Positions 53,135 to 64,000 of a DNA stretch of 64,000 nt are shown in pieces (position 1 is the stretch's first letter; the number at the start of each line of letters is the position of its first letter). The DNA is from Mugil cephalus (Eukaryota; Chordata; Actinopteri; Mugiliformes; Mugilidae). The notes under the pieces were generated by a model. That model saw nothing but the letters and a program-made list of their open reading frames with translations. It made no database searches and was not told the origin of the DNA. Location of the stretch: positions 150,001 to 214,000 of the forward strand of contig NC_061791.1 in the NCBI RefSeq assembly GCF_022458985.1, read 5' to 3'. The position numbers and the translations under genes are program-made.

Positions 53135-53577
53135 GGCTAGGCTAACAGTTTCCCTCCACCTCTTTCCCATCTTTGTGCTAAGCTAGGCTAACAGTTTCCC
53201 TCCACCTCTTTCCCATCTTTGTGCTAAGCTAGGCTAACAGTTTCCCTCCACCTCTTTCCCATCTTTGTGCTAAGCTAGGCTAACAGTACTTCCTTCCAGT
53301 CTGTGTGCTAAGGCTAACACTACTTCCTTCCAGTCTGTGTGCTAAGCTAGGCTAACACTACTTCCTTCCAGTCTGTGTGCTAAGGCTAACACTACTTCCT
53401 TCCAGTCTTTGTGCTAAGCTAGGCTAACACTACTTCCTTCCAGTCTGTGTGCTAAGGCTAACACTACTTCCTTCCAGTCTTTGTGCTAAGCTAGGCTAAC
53501 ACTACTTCCTTCCAGTCTGTGTGCTAAGCTAGGCTAACACTACTTCCTTCCAGTCTGTGTGCTAAGCTAGGCTAAGT
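53135..53577. repeat. GGCTAACA(GT/CT)...CTTTGTGCTAAGCTA minisatellite
   Basis: About twelve units of 30-54 bp in two generations: three longer units with TTTCCCTCCACCTCTTTCCC, then nine with ACTTCCTTCCAGTCTGTG. The unit is the reverse complement of the TTAGCTTAGCA...GGGA dispersed repeat seen at 17143 and 18736. Confidence 0.9.
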
Positions 53578-53674
53578 GTCAGTTTGTTTAAGCCGTCTTT
53601 AATCATCAGTGTGAATCCACTAATCTTCATTCATGTTTTCCTTCCGTGTGTCCATGAGTCCAGCGCCTGAGAAA

Positions 53675-53782
53675 CAGCTGATCGTATTGATCATGTGACG
53701 CGTTCAGCAGCGAGGAGCTCAGCTGATCGTATTGATCATGTGACGCGTTCAGCAGCGAGGAGCTCAGCTGATCGTATTGATT
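53675..53782. repeat. 45-bp tandem repeat CAGCTGATCGTATTGATCAT...
   Basis: Two full copies and a partial third. Each contains CAGCTGATC, TGATCATGTGACGCG and a second AGCTCAGCTG. Confidence 0.9.
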
Positions 53783-56483
53783 ATCGGATTCTCCTGCAGC
53801 CTGGAGGCCACGCTGCTCTGGATCCAGGTCTCAATTATCTCCTGTAACCTACTTACTGCATGTCACCGTCCTCAGAGCCAGAAACACGCTAACAAATAAC
53901 ACATCTGAACCTGTTCCAGCTCCAAACCCAACACTTAACAGGTCCTAGGGTCAGTTTAGATCCTTCATTTTTCATCATCCACTCAAAAATAAATAAAAAA
54001 ATAAAGTGTCAAACGTTTAGTTTCCTGAACTCGTTTTCACTCAGAATTGATCCTGATATTGATCCAGAGAGACACTGATTATTCGTTCTAATTTAGGCTA
54101 AAAGTTTTCACTCTGCTTCCACTACTTGTGCTAAACTAGGCTAAGAGCTTTGTTCCAGTCCTCGTGCTAAGCTAGGCTAACACTAACAGTTTATCTTCAC
54201 TGTGTGACCTGATTTCAGACACTTTCACCAGCTGCTTCCTCCTTAAGGACCCGAACGCTGAACGAAGCTAAAAATAATCCAGAATAATCCTGAAAGTGCT
54301 GAAGTCTCCATTCTGCTCAGAGGGTCAAAGTCTATTAAAGGGAGACGTCCCTCACGTCCTGTCCACACCCTGTCCACCTCCGTTTATTTGGGTTAAGACA
54401 AGCTGCAAACCTGATCCACTTCTCCTCCTTCTTTAATTGTATTCATTTTAATTCACTTATTATGGTGGGAACCATCCTTCCATCTCAGGGGGCGGGGCCT
54501 ATCAATCAAAGATCAGCTGATCATTTAAAGATGACATGGCCACAGCCATGTTAAGCCCCACCCACACAGTCTGATTGGTTCCTAACAGAGAGACTACAAC
54601 TCTACTACACAAATAATTTAGCTTGACATTAGCGACGCGACAAACGCAGCAGAAATGTACTGGATTCTGAGCTAAATGCTAAGGTCACTGAATGTCAAAA
54701 CACTAAAGGGCTAAAGCAACATGCTAATCAACACTCAACAAGTCCTAGCTAGCTCGCTTTAGATAAATGCTAGCTAACATCTGCAGGCTAACAACTGCAT
54801 GCTAACATGCTCACAGGAACAACATCTGGCAGGAGAAACCATCTTAGCGTAGCATGTTAGCCTTCTAACTTACCCAGACATTTGCTAACTGGCAGATAAT
54901 TCTGATCACAAAGATAAAACTATGATCAGATTCAGTTCTGATCCGAGTGTGAACGCAGCGTAAACCAGAACCAGATCTAAGAGGTCACATGACTCCAGAG
55001 ATGTCAGGACGTCAATCAACGTCAACGCTGATCAGCTGATTGCGTCTTTCCACATCACAACACGAAGCTACAGGAGAAACAAACTCATCTCATCTCAGTT
55101 TCCATTGATTTCACATATTTTATATATTAATATTTATTCTCTGTTCCTTATTTTAACGGAGCTTCTCCTCCTCTGTGTGGCCGTGTGACCTGGATCTGGA
55201 TAAAATAATGAATTAATACTGAATTAACTGATTTCTGTAGGTTGTTGAGTCTGAGCTCAGGTGTCGAACGTTCCCAGCAGCTGATTGGCTGTTGGATCTG
55301 TCAGCAGGTGTTCCTAATAAAGTGGCCGTTGAGTTTAAATGATCATCATCATATAAATGAGGTCCTACCTGTTGACACGTCCACAGGTGATCAGAGACAG
55401 AGACGACTGAGGCAGATTACAGAGGACAGATTTACTCTAAGCCTGGAATTAACAGGTGGAGGGGCGGGGCTTAGGCACAGCTGACACAAGGGGGAGGGGC
55501 TTACATCATTTCATTTAGATTTAATTGAAGCTGAAAAGATTTTAATAAACATTTGAATATTTATTCGTCTTCAGATCGCCATGGTAACTGCTGATCAGGA
55601 GTGAGATCAGTGATCAGCTGATGATCAGAGTAGAATCAGCTGATGATCAGCTGACTGTGAGGGAGGCCCAGGGTCCTAGAGACCTCCTCTCCTGTTGTAG
55701 CGGCCTCCTCGTTAACCTCCCAGAAACTCGACTCCTGATGGCTTGACCAGTTTCCTGTTTCAATCCCATAATCCTCCGCTGGCAGGTACGGTTACATCAG
55801 CCTGTCGCCACGGCAACGCTCACAAAGGAGGCAGGCTCCCGGGAGACGCCCGGTAACGGTCATCAATAATGAAACCAATGTTTAGTTGGACATCGGGACT
55901 GAGACACGTTTGACTCCTGAATGATTGATGAGCGACGAGGCTCCAGTTCACGGCCGCTTATCGATAACTCACACGTTTCTGCTTTTTGATTCATATTTGG
56001 TAAAAGGTTGTTTTTAGCAAATGTCCATGTTTCAAACTCAAATCCCGTAAAACTCCATCACACAGGTAACCTGAACGGTTCAGTTCTCATCACTAAGAGA
56101 CAAAAGTGTCCTAAAAAATTTAGATTATTGAAAATAACTCCAGATTTTCTTCTTGCTACGTTCGTTACATATTAGAAGCACATTCACATAATAACCTCAG
56201 AATATTTCTTAGGTTATTATTCTTTCTTCTCCGTTCAGTCTCTTTATTGTGTAATATTTTAAACAGTGAGGACTGTTGTTATCTGAAGGTATTTATGAGG
56301 AGTCGCCTTTATTTCATTGTTCACAGGTTATAAAACTACCAGACGCAGCGAAGACTCTTTTATTGGTGGCACTTTGGCCCCTGAGGGACTCAGCGAAGAC
56401 GCTGCCATGTCCTCGTGTCCTAGTTGGACGTGTGACAAATTAAACTGTGCGTGCTGCTGTTTATCGACCTGTGAGATAGTGTC

Positions 56484-56517
<34 letters not shown>

Positions 56518-58285
56518 TCTCTCTGTGCTGGATGTCGACCTGACGCGTGTTTATACTCAGGTAGTTGTTCCTACAGAGACACAGGTGCATGCTGGGTATT
56601 GAAGATGGTGTTTGTTCATTAGTTTTTCCTCCGGGATCATAACAGCTGAAATGTGGAGCTTCCTTGTTGTGTTATCGTGTGTGTGCTATCGTGTGTGTGC
56701 TCATCGTACGGACGTCACTGTGGGTGTGGACTCATAAGTGAACAAGTGATCACACACCTGTTCACCTGTTCACCTTTTAACGGGGGAGAGGCTGAATACC
56801 TACAGACCACATCAGAGACTTTCCTGCTTCCTTTATTTGCACAGACGCTTGGAAGCGGCTGAGAGGGAAGTTGGTTGAATAAAAGAGTTAAACGGCCTCA
56901 AACGTGGTGAGAGTTCAGTTTATTCATGCAGAGAACAACATGAACATGTGGTGGTTTCAGGGCACGTTTGTGTCTGAACGGTGAGAACGTACTGGTTTAA
57001 AACCAGGTATGAGGGTTCAATAAAAACCAGCGTAGAGGAGGAGGCCTGCGTCACCATGACAACCCCGGCTCTGGGAAACATCCAGAAATAATGAGAGGAG
57101 CTGGAGCCGGTTCCCATGAAGAGCCGAGGCCTGGACTCACCCACCATCCCACAGGAAGAGCTGCACAAACAGCTGATTACACAACGACTCAAAGGTCAAC
57201 GCACGGCCCCTAGGAGCCCGGCGACCTTTGACCTGCAGCACAGACACGTGACCTGGACACGGCTGGTCCAGGCTGGACATCACCACCCAGCATCACGGAG
57301 GACACCACCACCACAACAACAACAACAACAACAACAACAACATCATCATCATCATCCTGCTGCTACACTCTCACGGTTCAGGAACGACTGTAAAAACAAA
57401 TAAAATGTCTGAAGTGAAACTAAATGAACTTCTAGGAACTCTGTCTCTGGGGTCTCTGAGGTCCATTCAGGATCCCGCTCAGTCTCATGAGGGCCCACAT
57501 GATATAACAAAGTATTTCTGTCCATGTGCTCATTACACAGGTTACTGGACCTGGACATGTCCTCCCTGTCCTCCCCGGTGACCGGCCCGGGACACATCCA
57601 GGGACATTTCCTCCCTGTCCTCCCTGTCCTGGACACATCCAGGGACATGTCTCTGTCGGCCTCACAGCTCCAGGGCTTCTCTGTGTTCACCCCGGAGCTG
57701 CCCTTCAGTCCCCTACCTGAGGCACGGCGTGTGCCAGACCCCGTTTAAAAATCCACCGATTTCAAGTTAATTCGAGGATCCGCCTCAATAAATGACTGAT
57801 TCGATCATAAACTGTTTGTTAAGAGGTTTTTATGTGTGTGCGTAGGTTCGGCTTAAATATAATGTACACTTAGGGACGATAATGTTACTTAAACTGATTA
57901 GTAAAGGTTGTTTTGGAGGACAGCAGCTTCTCATTTCTCCCTGTGAAAGACAGGAGGAACAACAGGACGAGAGCTAAAGAAAGTTCATTTTAAATTATTT
58001 CAAGACGTTTCTGTGTTCAGAGTCAAAGCCGAACTGAGGAACAGATCTAAATGCTCCAGGATATGTAATCAGTTTTCATTTATCCACGTCAGAGTTTCTA
58101 CTAAAGCATTTAATCCGTTTGTCTCAGCGGACCCTGGTGTGAGGGTTTGACCGCTGCTCCAGGACCAGGAGGCAGATCAAGTTGCTTCGATTTTCATCAA
58201 ATATTTATAGTTTCCCGGTGTGAACGGATCCGAAACCGGTTCCAGCTCCGTGTTTCCTGGAGCTGGTGGCTGAGCCGGGTCTTAC

Positions 58286-58500
58286 CTGCTGCAGGTGTGT
58301 CTTCATCCAGGATCCCAGCGCGGTCAGAAGAACATGGCACAAACCAGCGGCTCCGGCGGCTCCGTGTGTCCGACACACTGAGCTCCTCCTCGGCTACAGC
58401 AGCTCCAGCGGCTCCGTGGAAACTACACTTGACTTTGGATCGTGTTAAAAAAATAAAAGCATCAGCAGCAGCTGCAGAGACGAGGCAAGATGAACCCTAG
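58286..58500 (-). other. eps8: Candidate non-coding first exon and promoter region of eps8
   Basis: On the minus strand a GC-richer segment ends in CACCTGCAGCAG followed by the strong donor GTAAGACCC (GT at 58284-58285). It is the best donor in a GC-rich patch upstream of the eps8 start-codon exon. No TATA box was seen and the right boundary is a guess. Confidence 0.4.
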
Positions 58501-60082
58501 GTAGTGACTGGCAGGAAGAGGCCACGCCCCTTCTCTGCAGGCCACGCCCCTCCAGTTTCAGTTAGTGATTAACCAATTAAGGTGTGGTCACATGACAGGA
58601 CAGGACGGAACAAGTGACTCAACAAGGGTCTACTTTAATAATAATAACAATAATAATTATTATTATAATGATGTACATTATTATTATCATTGTTATTATT
58701 ATATCAGATCAGGTTTACAAATACTTTTTAATTAGAATCTTAAAATATAATAATTAGACACTATTTTCTATTTTAATTTACTAGATTTTACGTATGTTTC
58801 ATTTAAATCTTAATTTATCTTTCTTTTTACTTGTGGTTCTTAAGAGTGTTTTTACTTTTAACTAAGTTATTGAGACCAAGAGTTTTCTCTTATGGATCAT
58901 TAAAGTCTGTCTCGTGTAAAATAAAATATGTTAAATAAGAAATAATAATAATAATAAAAAACAAAATAGATATGATTTGACTTTTAGAACTGAATAAAAT
59001 TGAAATAATTGTAATAACTGTCATAATAATGTTGTTAAATGTATTTTATGTTTAAAAATTCATAGAAAAATTTCCAGCTTGAATATTAGTCTTTGTTAGA
59101 TATTTTTATAAATAATTTATTTAAATGTTATTTAGTTTGTTTATCTGCTGGTTTTTATTCTGTAAACACGTTTAAGCTGCTTGAAACAGAGGAAACTCTA
59201 TAAAATGTTAAATGACTAAAATAACAGTAATAAAATATTCTGTATAAATACTTTAAATTAAACATGATTCATAAATAATAAGAGTGATAATAATGAACCT
59301 GCAGACAACTCTCTGGGCATCAGACCCGTCTCTACGTAGGACTCTGGTCTGTGGAGGGTTAGGACGCCTCCCGCTGGACGTGGACGGACTCAACAGCTCT
59401 TCAAAAATAAAATGAAATAAAATAAAATAAAAAGTAAAAGACAAGAAGTTTCAGGTCATTAATATTTATATCATCATAATTTATATATTTTCAACATTTC
59501 TTGATTTTAATATTGAGACATTTCGTCATTAAAGTATCTTTATTGTTTCCACATTCAGCCATAACATTATGACCACTGGGTGGATCCTCAGAGTTGAGTC
59601 TGAAGCAGGAGGAACGTTCTAACTGGGGGTTGCTAACAATGCTAACACGAGCTAACGTAGCTAACGTAGCTAACGTTCCAGGCTGAGCTGCCATTGACAA
59701 GAGGAACAAGTTTTATCAGAAGAGTTTTATTTTTAGGAAACAAACCAGTCGTCAGAGACGTCCTCGTCATCACAGGCCACTGCTCCGCTCTGATTGGTCC
59801 CTGATCAGTGTTTTACTTCCTGCTCTGATCCATGAATCAATGAATCAGCTGATGAGTTTATTGATAATAAATCAGAGTCTTTACATCTTCATTGAGCCTT
59901 TCAGTGATCAGAGAGGAACAGGAAGTCAACAAACAAACGAACAAACAAACAAACAAACAAAGAGCAGCTTCAGTAAACAAACAAATCAAACTCAGTTTCT
60001 GGTGATTGTTCTGGATCCAAAGTGAACGATAAAGGTTATTCAAACAAGATGGCCGCCTCCTGCGGGGCTTTAATGAAGACCA
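58501..60082. other. Intergenic spacer between the eps8 promoter and the dusp16 3' end
   Basis: Very AT-rich (58630-59280) and without a gene. It contains a solo Tc1-type end with part of its interior (59556-59625), a short run of GCTAACGTA (59640-59680) and (AAAC)n (59934-59961). Confidence 0.5.
59556..59625 (+). mobile_element. Truncated Tc1-type MITE end
   Basis: CAGCCATAACATTATGACCAC followed by GAAGCAGGAGGAACGTTC parallels the left part of 46265-46582. The right terminus is missing. Confidence 0.5.
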
Positions 60083-60088
60083 TTTATT
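60083..60088 (-). terminator. dusp16: Possible poly(A) signal, dusp16
   Basis: AATAAA on the minus strand only 57 bases after the stop codon; others lie further downstream (59857-59862), so the used site is uncertain. Confidence 0.35.
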
Positions 60089-60144
60089 TTCTGAGTTCTG
60101 GGCTCCTGTTTTAGAGTCTGACCCTGACTCCAGGTCTACCGGTC

Positions 60145-63100
60145 TCAGGAAACCTGGATGACCTCCATGCTGCCGGAGAAGCTGGACTGTCCCCCCCCCA
60201 CGTCCTCCCTGGACCTGCTGTCCGTCCTCCCGTCCCCAAACTCCATCTGACAGCTGCGTCTCTTCAGCTGCTTCTCGAAGCTGCTCTCCTCGTGCCAGCT
60301 CCTCCTGGAGTCGCCGTGGTCCCCGGTCGGCCTCCGGCTGCGGCGCCGCACCGCCTCCAGGCCGTGGCCACACCCCCCGCTCAAGATGGCCGACGTGGAG
60401 TAGAAGCGCGTGGACTCGGAGGACAGGTACCAGCCCCCGGCCAGAGAGGAGGTGGACACGGTGACGGGGCCCAGCAGGATGTCGGAGTGCCAGCCCTTCA
60501 GCGCCCCCCCGGACCCGGGCCGGGCCAGGTGCTGCTGGCTGCGGGACAGGCCGAACAGGAAGCTGGTGGCGCTGTCCTCCATGCTGCCGCTGCGGTGCAG
60601 GTGGTGGGAACAGGTGTGGGCGGGGGGAGGTTTGGTGAAGCCGGCGGAGGCCGGGGGGGCGCCTCGCTCCGGGCCGGCGACCTCCTCCTTGTCGGGGCTC
60701 TGCTCCGGGGTGGACTGCTCAGAGACCTCCTCCACCGGGGAGAACTGGCAGGGCTTACTGGCGGCCTCGGGCCGGTGGGCGGAGCTTCTGGCCGGCTCGC
60801 CGTGAGACTTGATGTCCAGAGAGAAGGAGCGTTTGAGACGGACACTGTCCTCGGGCCCCTCAGAGAGCTGCAGGACGCTCAGGGCCTGGGACAGGTGCTC
60901 CTCAGGGCCCTCTGCGAGGACACAGGGCAGGGTGAGGGGCTCCAGACGGGCCGGGCCAGGTTCCCCGGGTTCCCCAGGTTCCCTAGGGGCCTCCGGGTCC
61001 AGACAGGCTGGAGGCTCCGGGGCCTGGAACTGAGCAGAGGCCTCAGCGCTGGGCTCAGACTGAGGGAGGAGCTTCAGTCTGGACTCAGCTCCAGGACTTT
61101 TTATCTTCTTCTCAAAGTCCAGCAGTTGACCCAGGAAGTTAAAGTTAGGAGAGATGGTCGGACGCTTCTCCTTCACGAACCTGCGGGGAGCACCAATCAG
61201 CACATTAGAGGAGCTAGCACGCTAGTCGTTAGCACAACAAGAGGCTACTGCTAGCTGGGAGGATAGGAAGAGCTACTGTTACAGCTACTGTTAGCAAGAG
61301 GCTAGGAAGAGCTACTGTTAGCAAGGAGGCTAGGAAGAGCTACTGTTAGAGCTACTGTTAGCAAGAGGCTAGGATCCCACGAGGAGCTACTGTTAGCTAG
61401 GAGGCTAAGAAGAGCTACTGTTAGCAAGGAGGCTAGGAAGAGCTACTGTTAGAGCTACTGTTAGCTAGGAAGAGCTACTGTTAGCTAGGAAGAGCTACTG
61501 TTAGAGCTACTGTTAGCAAGAGGCTAGGAAGAGCTACTGTTAGAGCTACTGTTAGCTAGGAAGAGCTACTGTTAGCAAGAGGCTAGGAAGAGTTACTGTT
61601 AGAGCTACTGTTAGCTAGGAAGAGCTACTGTTAGAGCTACTGTTAGCAAGAGGCTAGGATCTCACGAGGAGCTACTGTTAGCTAGGAGGCTACAAGGAGC
61701 TACTACTAGCTAGGAGGCTAGGAGGAGCTAGTGTTAGCTAGGAGGAGCTAGTGTTAGCTGGGAGGAGCTAGTGTTAGCTGGGAGGCTAGGAGGAGCTAGT
61801 GTTAGCTAGGAGGCTAGGAGGAGCTAGTGTTAGCTAGGAGGAGCTAGTGCTAGCTGGGAGGAGCTAGTGTTAGCTAGGAGGAGCTAGTGTTAGCTAGGAG
61901 GCTAGGAGGAGCTACTGTTAGCTAGGAGGAGCTAGTGCTAGCTAGGAGGAGCTAGTGTTAGCTAGGAGGCTAGGAGGAGCTAGTGTTAGCTAGGAGGCTA
62001 GGAGGAGCTAGTGTTAGCTAGGAGGAGCTACTGTTAGCTAGGAGGAGCTAGTGCTAGCTGGGAGGAGCTAGTGTTAGCTGGGAGGCTAGGAGGAGCTAGT
62101 GTTAGCTAGGAGGCTAGGAGGAGCTAGTGTTAGCTAGGAGGCTAGGAGGAGCTACTGTTAGCTAGGAGGAGCTAGTGCTAGCTAGGAGGAGCTAGTGCTA
62201 GCTGGGAGGAGCTAGTGTTAGCTGGGAGGAGCTAGTGTTAGCTGGGAGGCTAGGAGCTGGCTAATGACCTGTAGGCCTCGTCCAGAGACATGTCCATCCT
62301 CTTCATGATGTAGGCGATGGCGATGGTGGCGGAGCGCGAGATCCCGGCCAGACAGTGGACGAGGACTCGAGCGTTGGACGCTTTAGCTTTTTCTGAAACA
62401 ACAGAGTTGAGACGGAGCTGAAAACAGGACGGAGTCACATCCACAGACTCTTTGTGGGTCCAGGTGAACACGGTACCTATGAACTCCACCGAACGGTCCA
62501 ACCACGGCAGGATCTTCTCACAGAACGAGTCGTTGACCGGGACGCGCAGGAAGTGGGACTCAGGGATGAAGTCCGGTTTGGGGCAGGTGTTGCTGGCGTT
62601 GAGGACGTAGGCGATGTCGTTCTGCTGCATCAGGTCCTGGAGAACAAACACACAGTCAGTTCATCTTCTAAATAGAAGCTCCGCCCTCTAGCGCCCCCCG
62701 CTGGACTCGGTACAGGCAGCGGGTCCTGGTTCTGAGGAGGTCTCACCTTGTTGAGGACGTCCCTCTGGCAGCCCAGGTACAGGTGGGGCAGGATGCGGGT
62801 CGGGCCCAGGTTGGTGACGGGTAAACAGGGCTGAGACATGCAGGAGGGAACCAGGGAGGACTTCCCCTCACACAGACCAGGGAACAGGTGGGAGAACTCG
62901 GAGAACCCACCTAGAACCCAGACACAGGTATTAGCTCTCATTTAAAACCTCCTATTATTATTATTATATTTATACTTTATCTGTTCTTTTTAATGACCTG
63001 ATGTTTATTGTTCAGTGTTTGGTAAAAGGTTCTGAATAAAGTTCATTCAACTAGATTTATTTAATATTCTATTATATTAACATCAGAGCTGCTCTGAGGA

Positions 63101-63337
63101 GGATTTAGTGACTGGTGACATTTAAAGAGGGAAGTGATGATGATCGTGTTCATATTCTAGATGATAAATGTGTTTTATACGATGAGGACATGTCTGACCT
63201 GAGAGCAGGTGGACTGAGGGGAAGCTTCTCTCCAGTTTGACCAGCAGGACGCTGAGGAAGGACTCGGAGCCCAGAGACGTGGGGTCAGAAGACGTCTGGT
63301 CATAGACGACCACCTCCTGGTCTCCATGGAGCTCCAG
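60145..63337 (-). CDS. dusp16: Dual-specificity phosphatase 16 (MKP-7), 3' part
   Basis: Exons 5' to 3': 63199-63337, 62747-62910, 62477-62636, 62269-62392, 60145-61180, giving 540 residues in constant phase. The product dephosphorylates JNK and p38 MAP kinases. The first exon here encodes the end of the rhodanese/MAPK-binding domain (EVVVYDQTSSD, SVHLLSGG). The N-terminal 70-80 residues lie beyond base 64000. The catalytic domain has GPTRILPHLYLGCQRDVLN, the conserved NASNTCPKPDFIPESHFLRVPVND, and the P-loop VLVHCLAGISRS with its Cys and Arg. The large last exon holds MKP-7 signature blocks: LKRSFSLDIKS, CQFSPVEEVSEQ, HRSGSMEDS, LKGWHSDILLGP, SRRSWHEESSFEKQLKRRSC and the end SSFSGSMEVIQVS. 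This long Ser-rich tail separates it from shorter MKPs. Confidence 0.96.
61210..62262. repeat. 1-kb minisatellite (GCTAGGAGGAGCTAGTGTTA)n in dusp16
   Basis: About 45-50 units of 17-34 bp in two zones: AAGAGCTACTGTTAGC units on the left and GGAGGAGCTAGTGTTAGCT units on the right. It fills the intron between the last two dusp16 exons and ends a few bases from the donor at 62267-62268. Confidence 0.95.
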
Positions 63338-63401
63338 CTGGAACCGGAGCAGCATCATTAGGATCTGAGACCGTTAATCACAGAGGACCAGGTCCAGAAC
63401 C

Positions 63402-63447
<46 letters not shown>

Positions 63448-64000
63448 GAACTCAACGCGGGAAGGACCCTGGACCAGGTCCTGGTCTGTGCCCCTGTCCT
63501 GGTCTGACCCTGTCCTAGTCTGTCCTGGTCTATCCTGGTCCTGGTCCGTTTCCTGGCTCTAAATGTACTGAAGCTCTAAACACTCACAGACTCGTGTTGG
63601 TCCAGATTTAAACTCAGGTGAGAAACAGGAACTGAACCTTTAATCTGATCTCAGGGAAGTTACTGAACGAGTTCCTGCTGAACCAGAACCAGGAACCAGA
63701 TCAGATTTAAAACATTCACACGGAGACGTGACAAATCTGTTTCAGTCTGACTTCAGCTCTAGAACCCAGAACCACTAACCAGGACGGTCTAGACCAGAGG
63801 GGCCACATCCAGACCAGCACGATCCACAGGGACCGGACCAGTAACACAACACAACAATAACCAGTAACACAACACAATAATTAACTATAAGTAACACAAT
63901 AACTAACTGTAAATAACAACAACTACATTCTAACATTAGTTTCAGTCCAAACAAGAACCAAGAGATTAGAGAAAGTTTATATTTAATAAAATATCATTTA
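63338..64000 (-). other. dusp16 intron (continues beyond the window)
   Basis: Contains (AAC)n at 63403-63446 and CTGGTCTGTCCTGGTC repeats (63470-63550). No coding exon was found; the first coding exon must lie further right. Confidence 0.55.

Larger units (their letters stand above)
50485..58285 (-). other. eps8 intron 1 (between non-coding and start-codon exons)
   Basis: Nearly 8 kb with no recognisable coding exon. It holds a dispersed module (51072-51117), (AAT)n and (GAA)n (52048-52157), the arrays at 53135-53577 and 53675-53782, and a solo Tc1-type end TTCCTAATAAAGTGGCC (about 55311). It also has (GT)n (56480-56514), a CAACAA/CATCAT run (57311-57352) and a CCTGTCCTCC-type repeat (57565-57650). 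Confidence 0.5.

Noticed and set aside
60292-61254. 320-codon open frame antisense to dusp16
   Set aside because: It is the mirror of the GC-rich dusp16 last exon. The composition (Gly/Arg/Ala-rich) is what a shadow frame of a GC3-rich exon gives, and it has no recognisable domain.

Overview
This is nuclear DNA from a ray-finned fish, probably a compact-genome percomorph; the species cannot be named. All genes are intron-split with GT-AG junctions and GC-rich codons. They match vertebrate SOCS2, CRADD, PTPRO, EPS8 and DUSP16 closely. Introns and spacers are mostly short and packed with micro- and minisatellites, Tc1-type inverted-repeat remnants and scraps of a LINE reverse transcriptase. No prokaryotic features, CRISPR array, rRNA or tRNA gene was found.

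Layout. (1) 1-161: last codons of a single-pass membrane protein, + strand. (2) ~2150-6880: socs2, + strand; non-coding first exon, two coding exons, 200 aa. Two adjacent STAT-type GAS palindromes lie at 2076-2095. (3) ~7095-9210: cradd, + strand; CARD plus death domain, 202 aa, with a TCTCGCGAGA promoter palindrome. (4) ~11250-36630: ptpro, + strand; 26 coding exons read end to end, 1241 aa, including an almost invariant 84-nt cassette exon. (5) 37435-~58500: eps8, - strand; 22 coding exons, ~841 aa after allowing a one-base frame discrepancy in the proline-rich exon. It has two in-frame microexons and an apparent duplicated last coding exon. (6) 60083-64000: dusp16, - strand, 3' part only; the rhodanese-like N-terminus lies beyond the right edge. 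ptpro and eps8 converge tail to tail.

The genes are signalling and cytoskeleton regulators: a JAK/STAT feedback inhibitor, a death-domain adaptor, a receptor tyrosine phosphatase, an actin capper/bundler and a JNK/p38 phosphatase. They form a syntenic block, not an operon or a single pathway. From general knowledge, SOCS2-CRADD lies on human 12q and PTPRO-EPS8-DUSP16 on 12p, so this order may preserve an older linkage.

Most notable observations: the duplicated eps8 terminal exon; minisatellites that repeatedly abut splice sites, including amplified copies of the cradd exon-1 splice donor; the conserved hydrophobic ptpro cassette exon flanked by CTCF-like sites and RT-motif shards; and the eps8 frame break. 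Exon boundaries were derived by hand from reading frame, splice consensus and remembered family sequences. No alignment or transcript data were available.
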